Shown here piece after piece: positions 20,995-32,230 of a stretch of 64,000 nucleotides of DNA. Made by a program: the position numbers and the translations under genes. The DNA is taken from positions 2,966,642 through 3,030,641 of the forward strand of contig NC_084845.1 of NCBI RefSeq assembly GCF_033115175.1, given 5' to 3'. The notes beneath the pieces were generated by a model. It saw only the letters and a program-made list of their open reading frames with translations, ran no database searches and had not been told where the DNA came from. The DNA is from Lepus europaeus. Its lineage: Eukaryota > Chordata > Mammalia > Lagomorpha > Leporidae. The stretch's first letter is position 1; every line of letters begins with the position of its first letter.

Positions 20995-23900
20995 GTGTTG
21001 TGATAGAGGCTGCTCCCTCAGGGCGGGGGGCCTCGTCTGGGGTGCTCCCTCAGGGCGGGGGGCCCGTCTGGGGTGCTCCCTCAGGGCGGGGGCCTCGTCT
21101 GGGGTGCTCCCTCAGGGCGGGGGCCTCGTCTGGGGTGCTCCCTCAGGGCGGGGGGGGGCCTCGTCTGGGGTGCTCCCTCAGGGCGGGGGGCCTCGTCTGG
21201 GGTGCTCCCTCAGGGCGGGGGGTGCTCCCTCAGGGCGGGGGGGGGCCTCGTCTGGGTGCTCCCTCAGAGCGGGGAGCCTCGTCTGGGTGCTCCCTCAGAG
21301 CGGGGGGCCTCGTCTGGGGTGCTCCCTCAGGGCGGGGGGGCCCATCTGGGGTGCTCCCTCAGGGCGGGGGGCCCGTCTGGGGTGCTCCCTCAGGGCGGGG
21401 GCCTCGTCTGGGGTGCTCCCTCAGGGCGGGGGGCCTCGTTCTGGGGTGCTCCCTCAGGGCGGGGGGTGCTCCCTCAGGGCGGGGGGGGCCTCGTCTGGGG
21501 TGCTCCCTCAGGGCGGGGGGGGGCCTCGTCTGGGTGCTCCCTCAGAGCGGGGAGCCTCGTCTGGGTGCTCCCTCAGAGCGGGGGGCCTCGTCTGGGGTGC
21601 TCCCTCAGGGCGGGGGCCCGTCTGGGGTGCTCCCTCAGGGCGGGGGCCTCGTCTGGGGTGCTCCCTCAGGGCGGGGGCCTCGTCTGGGGTGCTCCCTCAG
21701 GGCGGGGGGTGCTCCCTCAGGGCGGGGGGCCTCGTCTGGGGTGCTCCCTCAGGGCGGGGGGGGGGGCCTCGTCTGGGGTGCTTCCTCAGGGCGGGGGGCC
21801 TCGTCTGGGGTGCTCCCTCAGGGCGGGGGGTGCTCCCTCAGGGCGGGGGGGGGCCTCGTCTGGGGTGCTCCCTCAGGGCGGGGGGCCTCGTCTGGGTGCT
21901 CCCTCAGAGCGGGGAGCCTCGTCTGGGTGCTCCCTCAGGGCGGGGGGCCTCGTCTGGGGTGCTCCCTCAGGGCGGGGGGCCCGTCTGGGTGCTCCCTCAG
22001 GGCGGGGGCCTCGTCTGGGGTGCTCCCTCAGGGCGGGGGCCTCGTCTGGGGTGCTCCCTCAGGGCGGGGGCCTCGTCTGGGGTGCTCCCTCAGGGCGGGG
22101 GGTGCTCCCTCAGGGCGGGGGGCCTCGTCTGGGGTGCTCCCTCAGGGCGGGGGGGGGCCTCGTCTGGGGTGCTCCCTCAGGGCGGGGGGCCTCGTCTGGG
22201 GTGCTCCCTCAGGGCGGGGGGTGCTCCCTCAGGGCGGGGGGGGCCTCGTCTGGGGTGCTCCCTCAGGACGGGGGGCCTCGTCTGCGGTGCTCCCTCAGGG
22301 CGGGGGGTGGCTCCCTCAGGGCGGGGGGGGCCTCGTCTGGGGTGCTCCCTCAGGGCGGGGGGCCACGTCTGGGGTGCTCCCTCAGGGCGGGGGGCCTCGT
22401 CTGGGGTGCTCCCTCAGGGCGGGGGCCCCGTCTGGGGTGCTCCCTCAGGGCGGGGGGCCTCGTCTGAGGTGCTCCCTCAGGGCGGGGGGGGCCTCGTCTG
22501 GGGTGCTCCCTCAGGGCGGGGGCCCCGTCTGGGGTGCTCCCTCAGGGCGGGGGCCTCGTCTGGGGTGCTCCCTCAGGGCGATGCCCCGTCTGGGGTGCTC
22601 CCTCAGGGCGGGGGGCCTCGTCTGGGGTGCTCCCTCAGGGCGGGGGGGGCCTTGTCTGGGGTGCTCCCTCAGGGCGGGGGCCTCGTCTGGGGTGCTCCCT
22701 CAGGGCGGGGGGCCTCGTCTGAGGTGCTCCCACAGGGCGGGGGCCTCGTCTGGGTGCTCCCTCAGGGCGGGGGGGGGCCTCGTCTGGGGTGCTCCCTCAG
22801 GGCGGGGGGCCACGTCTGGGGTGCTCCCTCAGGGCGGGGGGCCTCGTCTGGGGTGCTCCCTCAGGGCGGGGGCCTCATCTGGTGTGCTCCCTCAGGGCGG
22901 GGGGCCCGTCTGGGGTGCTCCCTCAGGGCGGGGGCCCCGTCTGGGGTGCTCCCTCAGGGCGGGGGCCCCGTCTGGGGTGCTCCCTCAGGGCGGGGGCCCC
23001 GTCTGGGGTGCTCCCTCAGGGCGGGGGGCCTCGTCTGGGATGCTCCCTCAGGGCGGGGGCCTCGTCTGGGGTGCTCCCTCAGGGCGGGGGCCTCGTCTGG
23101 GGTGCTCCCTCAGGGCGGGGGCCTCGTCTGCGGTGCTCCCTCAGCGGGGCCTCGTCTGGGGTGCTCCCTCAGCGGGGGGCCCGTCTGGGGTGCTCCCTCA
23201 GAGCGGGGAGTGCTCCCTCAGGGCGGGGGGCCTCGTCTGGGGTGCTCCCTCAGGGCGGGGGGGCCCATCTGGGGTGCTCCCTCAGGGCGGGGGCCCCGTC
23301 TGGGGTGCTCCCTCAGGGCGGGGGGCCCGTCTGGGGTGCTCCCTCAGGGCGGGGGGCCCGTCTGGGGTGCTCCCTCAGGGCGGTGGCCCGTCTGGGGTGC
23401 TCCCTCAGGGCGGGGGGCCCCGTCTGGGGTGCTCCCTCAGGGCGGGGGGCCCGTCTGGGGTGCTCCCTCAGGGCGGGGGGCCCGTCTGGGGTGCTCCCTC
23501 AGGGCGGGGGGCCCGTCTGGGGTGCTCCCTCAGGGCGGGGGGCCCCGTCTGGGGTGCTCCCTCAGGGCGGGGGGCCTCATCTGGGGTGCTCCCTCAGAGT
23601 GGGGGTGTTCCCTCAGGGTGGGGGTGCTCCCTCAGAGCGGGGAGTGCTCCCTCAGGGCGGGGGGCCTCGTCTGGGGTGCTCCCTCAGGGCGGGGGGCCTC
23701 GTCTGGGGTGCTCCCTCAGGGCGGGGGGGGCCCATCTGGGTGCTCCCTCAGAGTCGGGGTGTTCCCTCAGAGTGGGGGGCCTCGTCTGGGGTGCTCCCTC
23801 AGAGCGGGGCATGCTCCCTCTGAGCGGCGGCCTCGTCTGGGGTGCTCCCTCAGGGTGGGGGTGTTCCCTCAGGGTGGGGGTGCTCCCTCAGGGTGGGGAG

Positions 23901-24355
23901 CCTCATCTGGGGTGCTCCCTCAGAGCGGGGGTGCTCCCTCAGAGCGGGGCGTGCTCCCTCTGAGCGGCGGCCTCGTCTGGGGTGCTCCCTCAGGGTGGGG
24001 GTGTTCCCTCAGGGTGGGGGTGCTCCCTCAGAGCGGGGCGTGCTCCCTCAGGGCGGGGGCCCCGTCTGGGGTGCTCCCTCAGGGTGGGGGTGTTCCCTCA
24101 GAGTCGGGGTGCTCCCTCAGGGTGGGGGTGCTCCCTCTGAGTGGTGGCCTCGTCTGGGGTGCTCCCTCAGAGTCGGGGTGTTCCCTCAGGGTGGGGGTGC
24201 TCCCTCAGAGTCGGGGTGCTCCCTCAGGGTGGGGGTGCTCCCTCTGAGTGGTGGCCTCGTCTGGGGTGCTCCCTCAGGGTGGGGGTGCTCCCTCAGGGTG
24301 GGGGTGCTCCCTCAGGGTGGGGGTGCTCCCTCTGAGCGGCGGCCTCGTCTGGGGT
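20995..24355. repeat. very large G-rich minisatellite, 32-bp unit
   Basis: About 3.35 kb of tandem GGTGCTCCCTCAGGGCGGG plus GGGCCTCGTCTGG, some 100 copies, inside ZNF865 intron 1. G-run length varies from unit to unit (4 to 10 G). From about 23590 the units become shorter and more mixed (GGGTGGGGGTGCTCCCTC, GAGTGGTGG), including a block of about 107 bp repeated at 24128 and 24235. Forward frames are open for more than 1000 codons because the unit has no stop; this is not evidence of a gene. Confidence 0.95.
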
Positions 24356-24459
24356 CCCTGGGTGAGGATGGTGTGCACACAGCACTGGCTACAGACTGAA
24401 AGGTGGTGTAGTAACATGTTGAGAAGTTTTCCCTCTGCCGGAAACGCCTTCCCCAGGGC

Positions 24460-24920
24460 CTCACTGGGCGACCCCCCCACTGCCTCCCCCCCACCCCGTG
24501 TCCTGCAGCCTCTCCCTCCCCCCCAATCCTGCAGCCTCTCTCCCCACCCCGGCCACTCTCCTGTAGCCTTCCTCCCCTGTCTCCTGCAGCCCCCCCATCT
24601 CCTGCAGCCTCTCCCCCCCACCCTCCTGTAGCCTCCCCCCATCCTGCAGCCTCTTTCCCCCACCGCCCTCCTGCAGCCTCTCCCCCCATCTCCTGCAGCC
24701 TCCCCCCATCCTGCAGCCTCTCCCTCCCCACCCTGCCACCCTCCTGCAGCCTCTTCCTCCCCCGTCGCCCTCCTGCAGCCTCCCCCCATCCTGCAGCCTC
24801 TCCCCCCATCTCCTGCAGCCTCCCCCCATCCTGCAGCCTCTCTCCCCTCATCCTGCAGCCTCTCTCCCCCATCTCCTGCAGCCTCTCTCCCCCCATCCTG
24901 CAGCCCCCCCCCATCGCTCT
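24460..24920. repeat. C-rich minisatellite (CCTGCAGCCTCTCCCCCCAT-like unit)
   Basis: About 20 copies of CTCCTGCAGCC followed by C-rich spacers, unit about 17-30 bp, directly after the 32-bp array. Open frames on the minus strand are by-products. Confidence 0.88.
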
Positions 24921-25189
24921 CCAGCCCCCGCAGCATTTTCTTGCCTCAGCCCTGCCACCAAGCTGGCTGCGGCTGTGTGTTCCCTGTCTGGTCCCTCGCT
25001 AAGTGAGCAAGGACTGGACCTGGGGGCCATCTAGTGCTCAGCAAACGCTGCAGCTGTGTGCGTGGCAAAGGGCGCCTTCCGCATCTTCCTGAAGCACCCG
25101 AGGGCCCGGGAAGAAATCCCGGAGGGACAGGAAGACGGAAGTACACACATCAAAGCCAAGCAGGTGCAGCTAAGGCAGTGCTCAGAGGG

Positions 25190-26030
25190 AAACGCGTAGC
25201 CACAGGTGTGTCCCACATGAACGTGTACACCAAACGCACAGCCACACATGTATGCCACATGTATACACCAAACACACAGCCACAGATGTATCCCACATAT
25301 GTATACACCAAACCCAGAGCCACAGGTGTGTCCCACATGAATGTGTACACCAAACAGCCACAGATGTATGCCACATGTATACACCAAACACAGCCACAGA
25401 TGTATCCCACATAAACGTGTACACCAAACACACAGCCACAGGTGTATCCCACATGTATACACCAAACACACAGCCACAGGTGTATGCCACATAAACGTGT
25501 ACACCAAACAGCCACAGATGTATGCCACATGTATACACCAAGCACACAGCCACAGATGTATGCCACATAAACGTGTACACCAAACAGCCACAGATGTATG
25601 CCACATGTATACACCAAGCACACAGCCACAGATGTATGCCACATAAACGTGTACACCAAACAGCCACAGGTGTATCCCACACATGTATACACCAAGCACA
25701 CAGCCACAGATGTATGCCACATAAACGTGTACACCAAACAGCCACAGATGTATGCCACATGTATACACCAAGCACACAGCCACAGGTGTATGCCACATAA
25801 ACGTGTACACCAAACAGCCACAGGTGTATGCCACACATGTATACACCAAGCACACAGCCACAGATGTATGCCACATAAACGTGTACACCAAACGCACAGC
25901 CACAGATGTATCCCACATAAACATGTACACCAAGCAGCCACAGGTGTGTCCCACATAAACGTGTACACCAAACAGGCACAGGTGTATCCCACACATGTAT
26001 ACACCAAGCACACAGCCACAGATGCCTGCG
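25190..26030. repeat. minisatellite, 38-40 bp unit in alternating dimers
   Basis: About 21 units of CAGCCACAGATGTATGCC with either ACATAAACGTGTACACC or ACATGTATACACCAAGC, alternating so that the true period is about 76-80 bp. The array is rich in alternating purine/pyrimidine (TGTATACA, ACGTGTACAC). It lies in ZNF865 intron 1. Confidence 0.92.
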
Positions 26031-27680
26031 TGGCTATCGGCAGGAAGAGACTAAGGACCAGGACTCCCAGAGAGGGGACGTTCCGCAGAAACAGTGCCGG
26101 CATGGGCAGGGGTCTGCCAGCAGACCAGTCCTGTTGTCGGGGGGAGGGCGGGCAGATGCCAAAGTGGGGGATTAGTGGGGTCCCTGGTGATTTCCACTGG
26201 GGACTAAGAGCCAGTGCCTCTCCCAGGGGACCCAAGTCTAAGCTGGTACCTTCCCAGGGGCAGAAGCACAGGAGGGTCTCACGCAGAAGGTCCACAGTGG
26301 CAGGGTGTGTCCCTCGCCTTGGTGCCTCCCAAGAGCCCTGTGCCACTGCTGGGCCCCTGCTATAAGCAGGGAAACGGGGGGGGGGGGGGGGGGGCGGGGA
26401 GGAGGGGAGAGAGGAAGGGAAAAGTCGTGTCCAACTCGGGGTCTCTGTGATGCCAGGCCCAGAGGACCGAGTGCAGGGCCTACACACACCAAGTGAGCGT
26501 GCTCCTCCCACAGCCCTAGGGGCTGGGGCACCAGGGTGAGCGTGCTTCTCCCACAGCCCTAGGGGCCGCCAATTCCACCGCTGTGCCCCACCCCGCCCTG
26601 AGTCCCTTGGCCTGTCCCAGTACAAGTCCCCATCCGGCCTGTTGTCTCGGAGCACGGAGCTCAGCTGGCTGCCTGGCTCCATCCGCACACCAACTTACAG
26701 ACAGGAGAGGTAGGCCAAACCACGGCCTCCCAACGCCCAGAGCCCCGCAGACCCCCTCTCACAGCTAAAGCCGGAGTCCTTACGACGACCTATGGCTCCC
26801 AGCCTCCTGGCTGCGCCTGCAGCGTGTCCGCTCCGCTCCTACCCCAGGACCATCGCACGAGCTGGAAGGCTGACTCCAGGAATCCTGCCCCCTTGTGACC
26901 AGGAGCCCCTGCTGCCCCGGCCGGCGCCCCAGATGCCGCTCCGTGGACTCCACCTCCCTGTCTCACTCTCGGGAGCTCTCCGTCCACAGCACCGACTCCA
27001 CGCAGGCTGAGGTCTCCAGGCTCCGTCCTATCTCCAAACCTAGGGCAGTGCCTGCCTTGGCCGGGGAAGCTGGTGCTTCGGGACGCGAGGCCTCGTGGAA
27101 CTCACTCCTCTCCCGCACGCCCTGGTGCCTCCCAGCTGTCCAGAGAGGGCTTCACACCCCGGGGGACTGTGCTGTGTCACTGACCGTGGACGGCATCTCT
27201 CGGGAGGGGCCTTCCCGACACCCGCTCCTGGAACGCCACCCCTGCCTCCCACGGGAGCTTCGAGTTGTCCGCCCTGGCAGCGAGCACACCCCGGCAGGCC
27301 TGCGTCCTGCTGCATCGCCAGGGCCGGGCAGTGCTCATCTGACAGCTGTTGGACAAGTGCTGGGGCGGGGTCAGACCGGAGCTGACAGCGCTCACCCCAG
27401 GGCCGTCTGACAGCAGCCTTCCCTCCATTCTGCCTCTGCACTCGTCAACCTCACGGCCACCCCAGGGCCTTTGCACGCGCCGCCCCCGCTGCCTGTGTAC
27501 CCAGATCTCTGCCCGGCTAAGTCACCTCCCCAGACTCGAGTTCTGTCCGAGTGTCTCAGGCTCCCCGAGAACCCACAGAGCAACACTCACACTGTTAACC
27601 CACCTGCCTGTTTCTGAGCCGGCCCCTCCACTACACTGAGAACCGGGTGGGCTGAAAGACCCCGCGAGCCCTCTGTCCCT
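26031..27680. other. ZNF865 intron 1, mostly unique
   Basis: Unique DNA with an 18-base G run near 26377 and a 43-bp direct repeat (GTGAGCGTGCTCCTCCCACA) at about 26494 and 26537. No exon, RNA gene or SINE that I can support. Confidence 0.5.
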
Positions 27681-27684
27681 GACC

Positions 27685-28812
27685 CCGGCAGCGGGTGCAC
27701 GCCCCCTGCAGGGTTGGGGTCTCTGGGCAGGCGCACACCCCCTGCAGGGTTGGGGTCCTCCCTAGGCGGGTGCACGCCCCTTACAGGGTTGGGGTCTCTA
27801 GGCGGGCGCACGCCCCCTGTAGGGTTGGGGTCTTTCCTAGGCAGGCGCACGCCCCTGCAGGGTTGGGGTCTCTAGGCGGGCGCACACGCCCCCTGCAGGG
27901 TTGGGGTCTCTAGGCGGGCGCACGCCCCTGCAGGGTTGGGGTCTCTGGGCAGGCGCATGCCCCTTGCAGAGTTGGGGTCCTCCCTAGGTGGGCGCACACC
28001 CCTTGCAGGGTTGGGGTCTCTAGGCGGGCGCACGCCCCCTGCAGGGTTGGGGTCTTTCCTAGGCAGGCGCACGGCCCCTGCAGGGTTGGGGTCCTCCCTA
28101 GGAGGGCGCACGCCCCCTGCAGGGTTGGGGTCCTCCCTAGGCGGGTGCACACCCCTTGCAGGGTTGGGGTCCCTAGGCAGGCACACGCCCCCTGCAGGGT
28201 TGGGGTCTTTCCTAGGCAGGCACAGGCCCCTTGCAGGGTTGGGGTCTGTATGCGGGCGCACGCCCCTGCAGGGTTGGGGTTCTAGGTGGGCGCACGCCCC
28301 CTGCAGGGTTGGGGTCTCTAGGCGGGCGCACACTCCTGCAGGGTTGGGGTCTCTAGGCGGGCGCACGCCCCCTGCAGGGTTGGGGTCTTTCCTAGGCGGG
28401 CGCACGCCCCCTGCAGGGTTGGGGTCTTTCCTAGGCGGGCGCACGCCCCTGCAGGGTTGGGGTCTTTCCTAGGCGGGCGCACGCCCCCTGCAGGGTTGGG
28501 GTCTTTCCTAGGCGGGCGCACGCCCCCTGCAGGGTTGGGGTCTTTCCTAGGCGGGCGCCCGCCCCCTGCAGGGTTGGGGTCTCTATGCGGGCACACAGCC
28601 CCTGCAGGGTTGGGGTCTCTAGGCGGGCGCACGCCCCTTGCAGGGTTGGGGTCTTTCCTAGGCGGGCGCACGCCCCTGCAGGGTTGGGGTCTTTCCTAGG
28701 CGGGCGCACGCCCCCTGCAGGGTTGGGGTCTTTCCTAGGCGGGCGCACGCCCCCTGCAGGGTTGGGGTCTTTCCTAGGCGGGCGCCCGCCCCCTGCAGGG
28801 TTGGGGTCCCGG
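27685..28812. repeat. minisatellite, 37-39 bp unit
   Basis: About 30 copies of CCCCTGCAGGGTTGGGGTC followed by CTAGGCGGGCGCACG. The second half varies (TCTCTAGG, TTTCCTAGG, CTCCCTAGG). It ends at the CpG island that I assign to ZNF865 exon 1. Confidence 0.94.
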
Positions 28813-28829
28813 GCGGCGGCCACGGAGTA

Positions 28830-29640
28830 GGGGAAAAGCGCACCCAGGCTGAGCGGGGCCGGGGCCGGGGCCGGGGGCGGGTCCTCCCTCCCCCTGAAGG
28901 GGTCCGCACCCTGCGGGGCGGCCGAGGCTGTGTTCTGCGGGGGAAATCCTGGGAGGTCTGCGGGAAAGAGGCATTTCTGGGCGATGACCGGAATATTTTC
29001 ACACCAACAAAGCGGGGTGGCCGGGGCGGAGGGGGCAGGAGGCAGCGGACGCCCGGGGGGCTCCGCTGGACGAGGCGAGGCGACTTCGGGGGGCCAGGCG
29101 CAGGGACCGGCGGGGGCCGCTGGCAGGCGTCCACGGGGGCACTCGGGGTGGTCTGCCGCGGACGCCGTGCCGGGGGCTGCCCCGCACGGCCCCGGCGGGA
29201 GAAGCAGCGATGTTCGGGAGAGCGATGTCCCGGGGCCGGGGGCGGGCCAGGGCAGGGCCCCCCGCCGCGCCCCGTCACTCACCGGCGCCGGGGTCTCCGC
29301 CGGGAGCAGGCCGAGGAGGCGGAGGAGGCGCCGCCGCTCCGGGGAGACCCGAGGGCCCGACCGGAAGTGCCGCCCCCTGCGCGTCCCCCCCTCCGCGGCA
29401 GCCCCGCGCCGCCCGCCCGGAAGCGGAAGTGGCGCCCGTTCCCGAGGCGCCGGCGTGGAGAATCGGAACGAGGCGGCGGCGGCGGCGGCGGCGGCGGCAG
29501 CGGCTGCGCACTGGCTCGCGGCTGCGGGCGGCGCCTGCGCACTGCGCGCCCGCCTGTCAGGGCTCCGCCCACGCGTCCCGGAGGTCGCCGAAAGCCACAC
29601 CCCTGGATCCCGGCGCACGCCTAGGCTCCGCCCCCTGCCT
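28830..29640 (-). promoter_or_regulatory. ZNF865: CpG island, probable promoter of ZNF865
   Basis: CpG-dense block with two ETS-type sites (CCGGAAGTG at 29361 and CCGGAAGCGGAAGTGG at 29418), a (GGC)9 run at 29472-29498, and NRF1-like GCGCCTGCGCACTGCGC around 29533. A strong minus-strand donor (CCG then GTGAGT) begins at 29282. Together they suggest initiation at about 29.4-29.55 kb, reading toward ZNF865. Assignment to ZNF865 is inference from orientation and distance. Confidence 0.65.
29283..29530 (-). other. ZNF865: probable ZNF865 non-coding exon 1
   Basis: The donor-side boundary at 29283 is supported by GTGAGTGACG. The 5' end is uncertain. It would splice over 9.7 kb to the acceptor at 19550, just 21 bases before the ATG. 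Confidence 0.5.
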
Positions 29641-30379
29641 CTGAGCCACGCCCACCTCAGTGCCTGAGCGTCAGGAATCCTAACCTCCTCAGTCCTCTTC
29701 GCTCCGCCCTTCCCCCCTCTTGAGCCCCACCCCTCCCCCAAGCCCCGCCTCCTGACCACAAGCCCCGCCCCGTCAAGCTGCAGAGGCTGAGCCTGACCGC
29801 GGGTCCCCCAGCGGGAAGCTGCACCTGTCCCGTGATTTGTCAATCACTCCCTTCAATCAGCCGTTCCCAGGGTAGGACTCGCAGGCCGGCCCCACACCCT
29901 ACAGAATGGGAACCTGGCGGTGGAGTCGGGGGGTCCCCCATTTTAAGTACCCTTCGGACTGATCCTGGCGCTGCTACCGCCCAGAGCAGCCACGTACGCC
30001 CAGTCCTGTCTAGCCCCGTCTTAGGGACCCCCCTGCCCACCATTCAGCAACATCCCCTAGGGTTAGACCCCACCCCTCCTAAAGGCTCCCCTTTGAGCCC
30101 CCCCTAGTCTCCCTACATTGCTCTTTCTGCTAAACCTCCTTCACCCCCACCCCAAGTCAGCCCCCTCTAAGACCCCCGCCCACGCCCACGAGCCCGCCCG
30201 CCTCGGCGTCAGCCCGCCCCTCTCTCCCTAGCCCTGGCCGGGTCCTCCGGCCTCCTGGCTGACGCCTGCCGCTGGGCCTGGGCCTCGCCTTCCCGGCCGT
30301 GGACTGGCTCTCAGGACAGGGGCTGGGCGGGAGGCGGCGAGGTGGCCCTGGAATCACGCCCGCATAGGTTTCCACGTTT
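29641..30379. other. intergenic, ZNF524 3' side to ZNF865 5' side
   Basis: Unique C-rich DNA with many CCCCGCC-type boxes near 29700-29770, possibly the outer edge of the CpG island. No gene found. Confidence 0.5.
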
Positions 30380-30766
30380 CACTCAGATTGCATATTTATT
30401 GGGAGCACGTTGGGGTCCCGCGGGGGCAGGGGGGAGGAGCCGAGGCTTCCCCCGCCCCCCTCTTTGGCGTCACGCTAACACGAGGCACGGAGCAAGAGGG
30501 TCCTCCCGGAGAGGTGGCCATCAGCGCACACACACAGAAGCCAGTAGGCACGATTATTTCTGCGGCCCCTGCCTCCGAGGGCCTGTCCGTCGGGGGGCAG
30601 CGCGGCTGAAGGCAGCAGGATCCACGAGTTGAGGTCCCCACCGTCCGCCCCCTCCCGCAGCGGGAAGACGGAACAGAAGGGGGTCCCGGCCCCCTCGCCC
30701 AGGCCCAGCACCATCTGGACTCCCAGCTCTAAACCTGGCCCGGGGAGAGAGGGCCGGGGGTGCGGG
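30380..30766 (-). other. ZNF524: ZNF524 3' UTR with poly(A) signal
   Basis: On the minus strand the signal CCCAATAAATATGC lies at 30400-30395, about 370 bases after the stop codon. Confidence 0.75.
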
Positions 30767-31558
30767 TCAGGCCGGCTCCCGCCCGCCCTCCTCCTCCTCC
30801 TCGGCCCCTGCGGTGGCCGGGATGCCCTCGTCGTCCCACGGCGCCTCGGGCCCGGGGTCCGGCGGGCACAGGGGCACCGCCAAGCCTTCGGGGTGCTTGC
30901 GCTTGGCATGGCGCCGCAGCGTGTTGGCCTCGGTGAAGCGCAGGCGGCAGATGGGGCACTGGTAGGGGCGCTCCCCGGAGTGCACGCGGTGGTGGTGCGC
31001 CAGCTCGCCCGCCTCGCGGAAGCGGCGTGGGCAGAGCGGGCAGCGGAAGGGCCGCAGGCCGGCGTGGATGTTGCAGTGCCGCCGCAGGTGGCTGGACCGC
31101 TTGAAGGTCTTCCCGCAGTCCTTGCACGCGTGCGGCTTCAGCTCCGAGTGCGAGATGCTGTGGCGCTCCAGGTCGGAGAGGTAGGGGAAGGCCCGCAGGC
31201 ACACCGGGCAGAAGTGCGGGGCCTTCCTGGGGCCGGAGCCCTCGGGACCCGCGGCCGCCGACCCCTCAGAGACCGTATAGGGCACTCCCTGGTCGTCGAT
31301 GAGCAGCAGGTCGCTGCCTGCGCCGCTGCCCGCGGGGGCCGTGGCCCCCTGCGCCCGCGGCGGCGGCGGATCCGCCCCTGACTTGGGGCGGCGGCCCCGT
31401 CTACGGGGGAGGGAGGCCTTGAGCGTCCGGTGGGAGGCGGCGCCGCCCCCAGGTTGGCGGCCTCGGCGGCCCGGGGGGACAGGAGGAGGTAAGGCCAGAG
31501 GTTTGTCTTCCTCTCCAGGCAAAGGCGAAGGCAACGGGTCTGGGCTGGGGGTGTCCAT
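30767..31558 (-). CDS. ZNF524: ZNF524, four-finger C2H2 protein
   Basis: An intact single-exon coding sequence of 263 residues (human 264), starting [17 protein letters not shown], which I recognise as ZNF524. The acceptor CTCTCTTCTTAG lies 38 bases upstream of the ATG. The basic segment RRRGRRPKS (residues 52-60) sits where human has an AT-hook, followed by [18 protein letters not shown] (82-99). Four C2H2 fingers occupy 115-137, 143-165, 171-193 and 199-222, with SELKP, AGLRP and SGERP linkers. An acidic tail (EEEEE) ends ..REPA. Human ZNF524 has been reported to bind telomeric DNA, so a nuclear role is expected. Transcribed away from FIZ1, from the shared CpG island. Confidence 0.96.
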   Translation of the reverse strand: MDTPSPDPLPSPLPGEEDKPLALPPPVPPGRRGRQPGGGAASHRTLKASLPRRRGRRPKSGADPPPPRAQGATAPAGSGAGSDLLLIDDQGVPYTVSEGSAAAGPEGSGPRKAPHFCPVCLRAFPYLSDLERHSISHSELKPHACKDCGKTFKRSSHLRRHCNIHAGLRPFRCPLCPRRFREAGELAHHHRVHSGERPYQCPICRLRFTEANTLRRHAKRKHPEGLAVPLCPPDPGPEAPWDDEGIPATAGAEEEEEGGREPA

Positions 31559-31596
31559 GGAGCAGTGGGGGGCTTGGGTCTAGGCACTGGAGCTGG

Positions 31597-32139
31597 CTAA
31601 GAAGAGAGAGGGGGCAGCGTCAGGGCTGGGAAGGCCCCGGGCACCCCCGGTGCCCCCCGACACCTGCCTGTCCCTCTCTCCGAGCCTGGAACTGGCTGTG
31701 GGGGGCGGTCATGGTCATGGCCAGGGGCACGGCGGCGGCAGGGGGGAAAGGTTTTGTGTGTGCCCCACGCCTCCCTCGACGTTCAAGGTCACCACGGTCT
31801 GGGAGGACGGACAGAGTCCACCCACGGGAGGACGCGGGCCAGGCTCCCCGAGGTCTTTCACGCGTTCTTCCACCCCAGCGCCCTCGGCTGGCTCAAGAGC
31901 GTTACGGGCGCAGGCGGGGCTGGCCCGTGCGTGGGTGGCCAGTTAACATCCCAGTGGCTACAGAGTCCAGGGCCTCGGGTCAGGCGCCCGGAGCTCAAGG
32001 GCTGAGCCCTGTCACTGCCGTGTGTGGCTGCAGCACGTCCCTAAGCCTGGGACACCTGCTCCGTTCTACCCACCTGCCCGGACAGGTGGGCGGAGGGAGC
32101 CGTGACCACGGCCAGCATCAGCTCACACCAACCCTCCCG
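31597..32139 (-). other. ZNF524 intron 1, lower-GC part
   Basis: Unique intron sequence between the coding exon and the CpG island; no other feature seen. Confidence 0.5.
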
Positions 32140-32144
32140 GCCCT

Positions 32145-32230
32145 CGCTGTGCAAGTGGGGAAACCGAGGCACGGGACGGCAGCTCCACCCAAGTTCCCCC
32201 GTGTCAGCGAGTGAGTGGCCGGACCAGCGC
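32145..32230 (-). mobile_element. MIR fragment
   Basis: GTGGGGAAACCGAGGCACGG followed by GTCAGCGAGTGAGTGGCCGG matches the antisense MIR core. A sense-like CTGGGTTCGAGTCCGGCTC at 32287-32306 may be a second MIR piece. Confidence 0.5.

Noticed and set aside
20949-24399. Two forward frames of about 1000-1100 codons
   Set aside because: They consist only of the 32-bp minisatellite, which has no stop in those frames. There is no domain, start context or splice evidence.
25031-26688. Cys/Trp-rich open frames on the minus strand (repeated VYTCGIHLW-like text)
   Set aside because: They are translations of the 38-bp minisatellite; they resemble membrane or toxin-like repeats only by chance.
27587-28830. 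Repeated PRKDPNPAGGV-type frames
   Set aside because: By-product of the 39-bp repeat, whose length is a multiple of three.
29210-29843. Ala- and Arg-rich open frames in the CpG island
   Set aside because: High-GC DNA and the GGC run produce open frames in several phases; no domain or conserved start.
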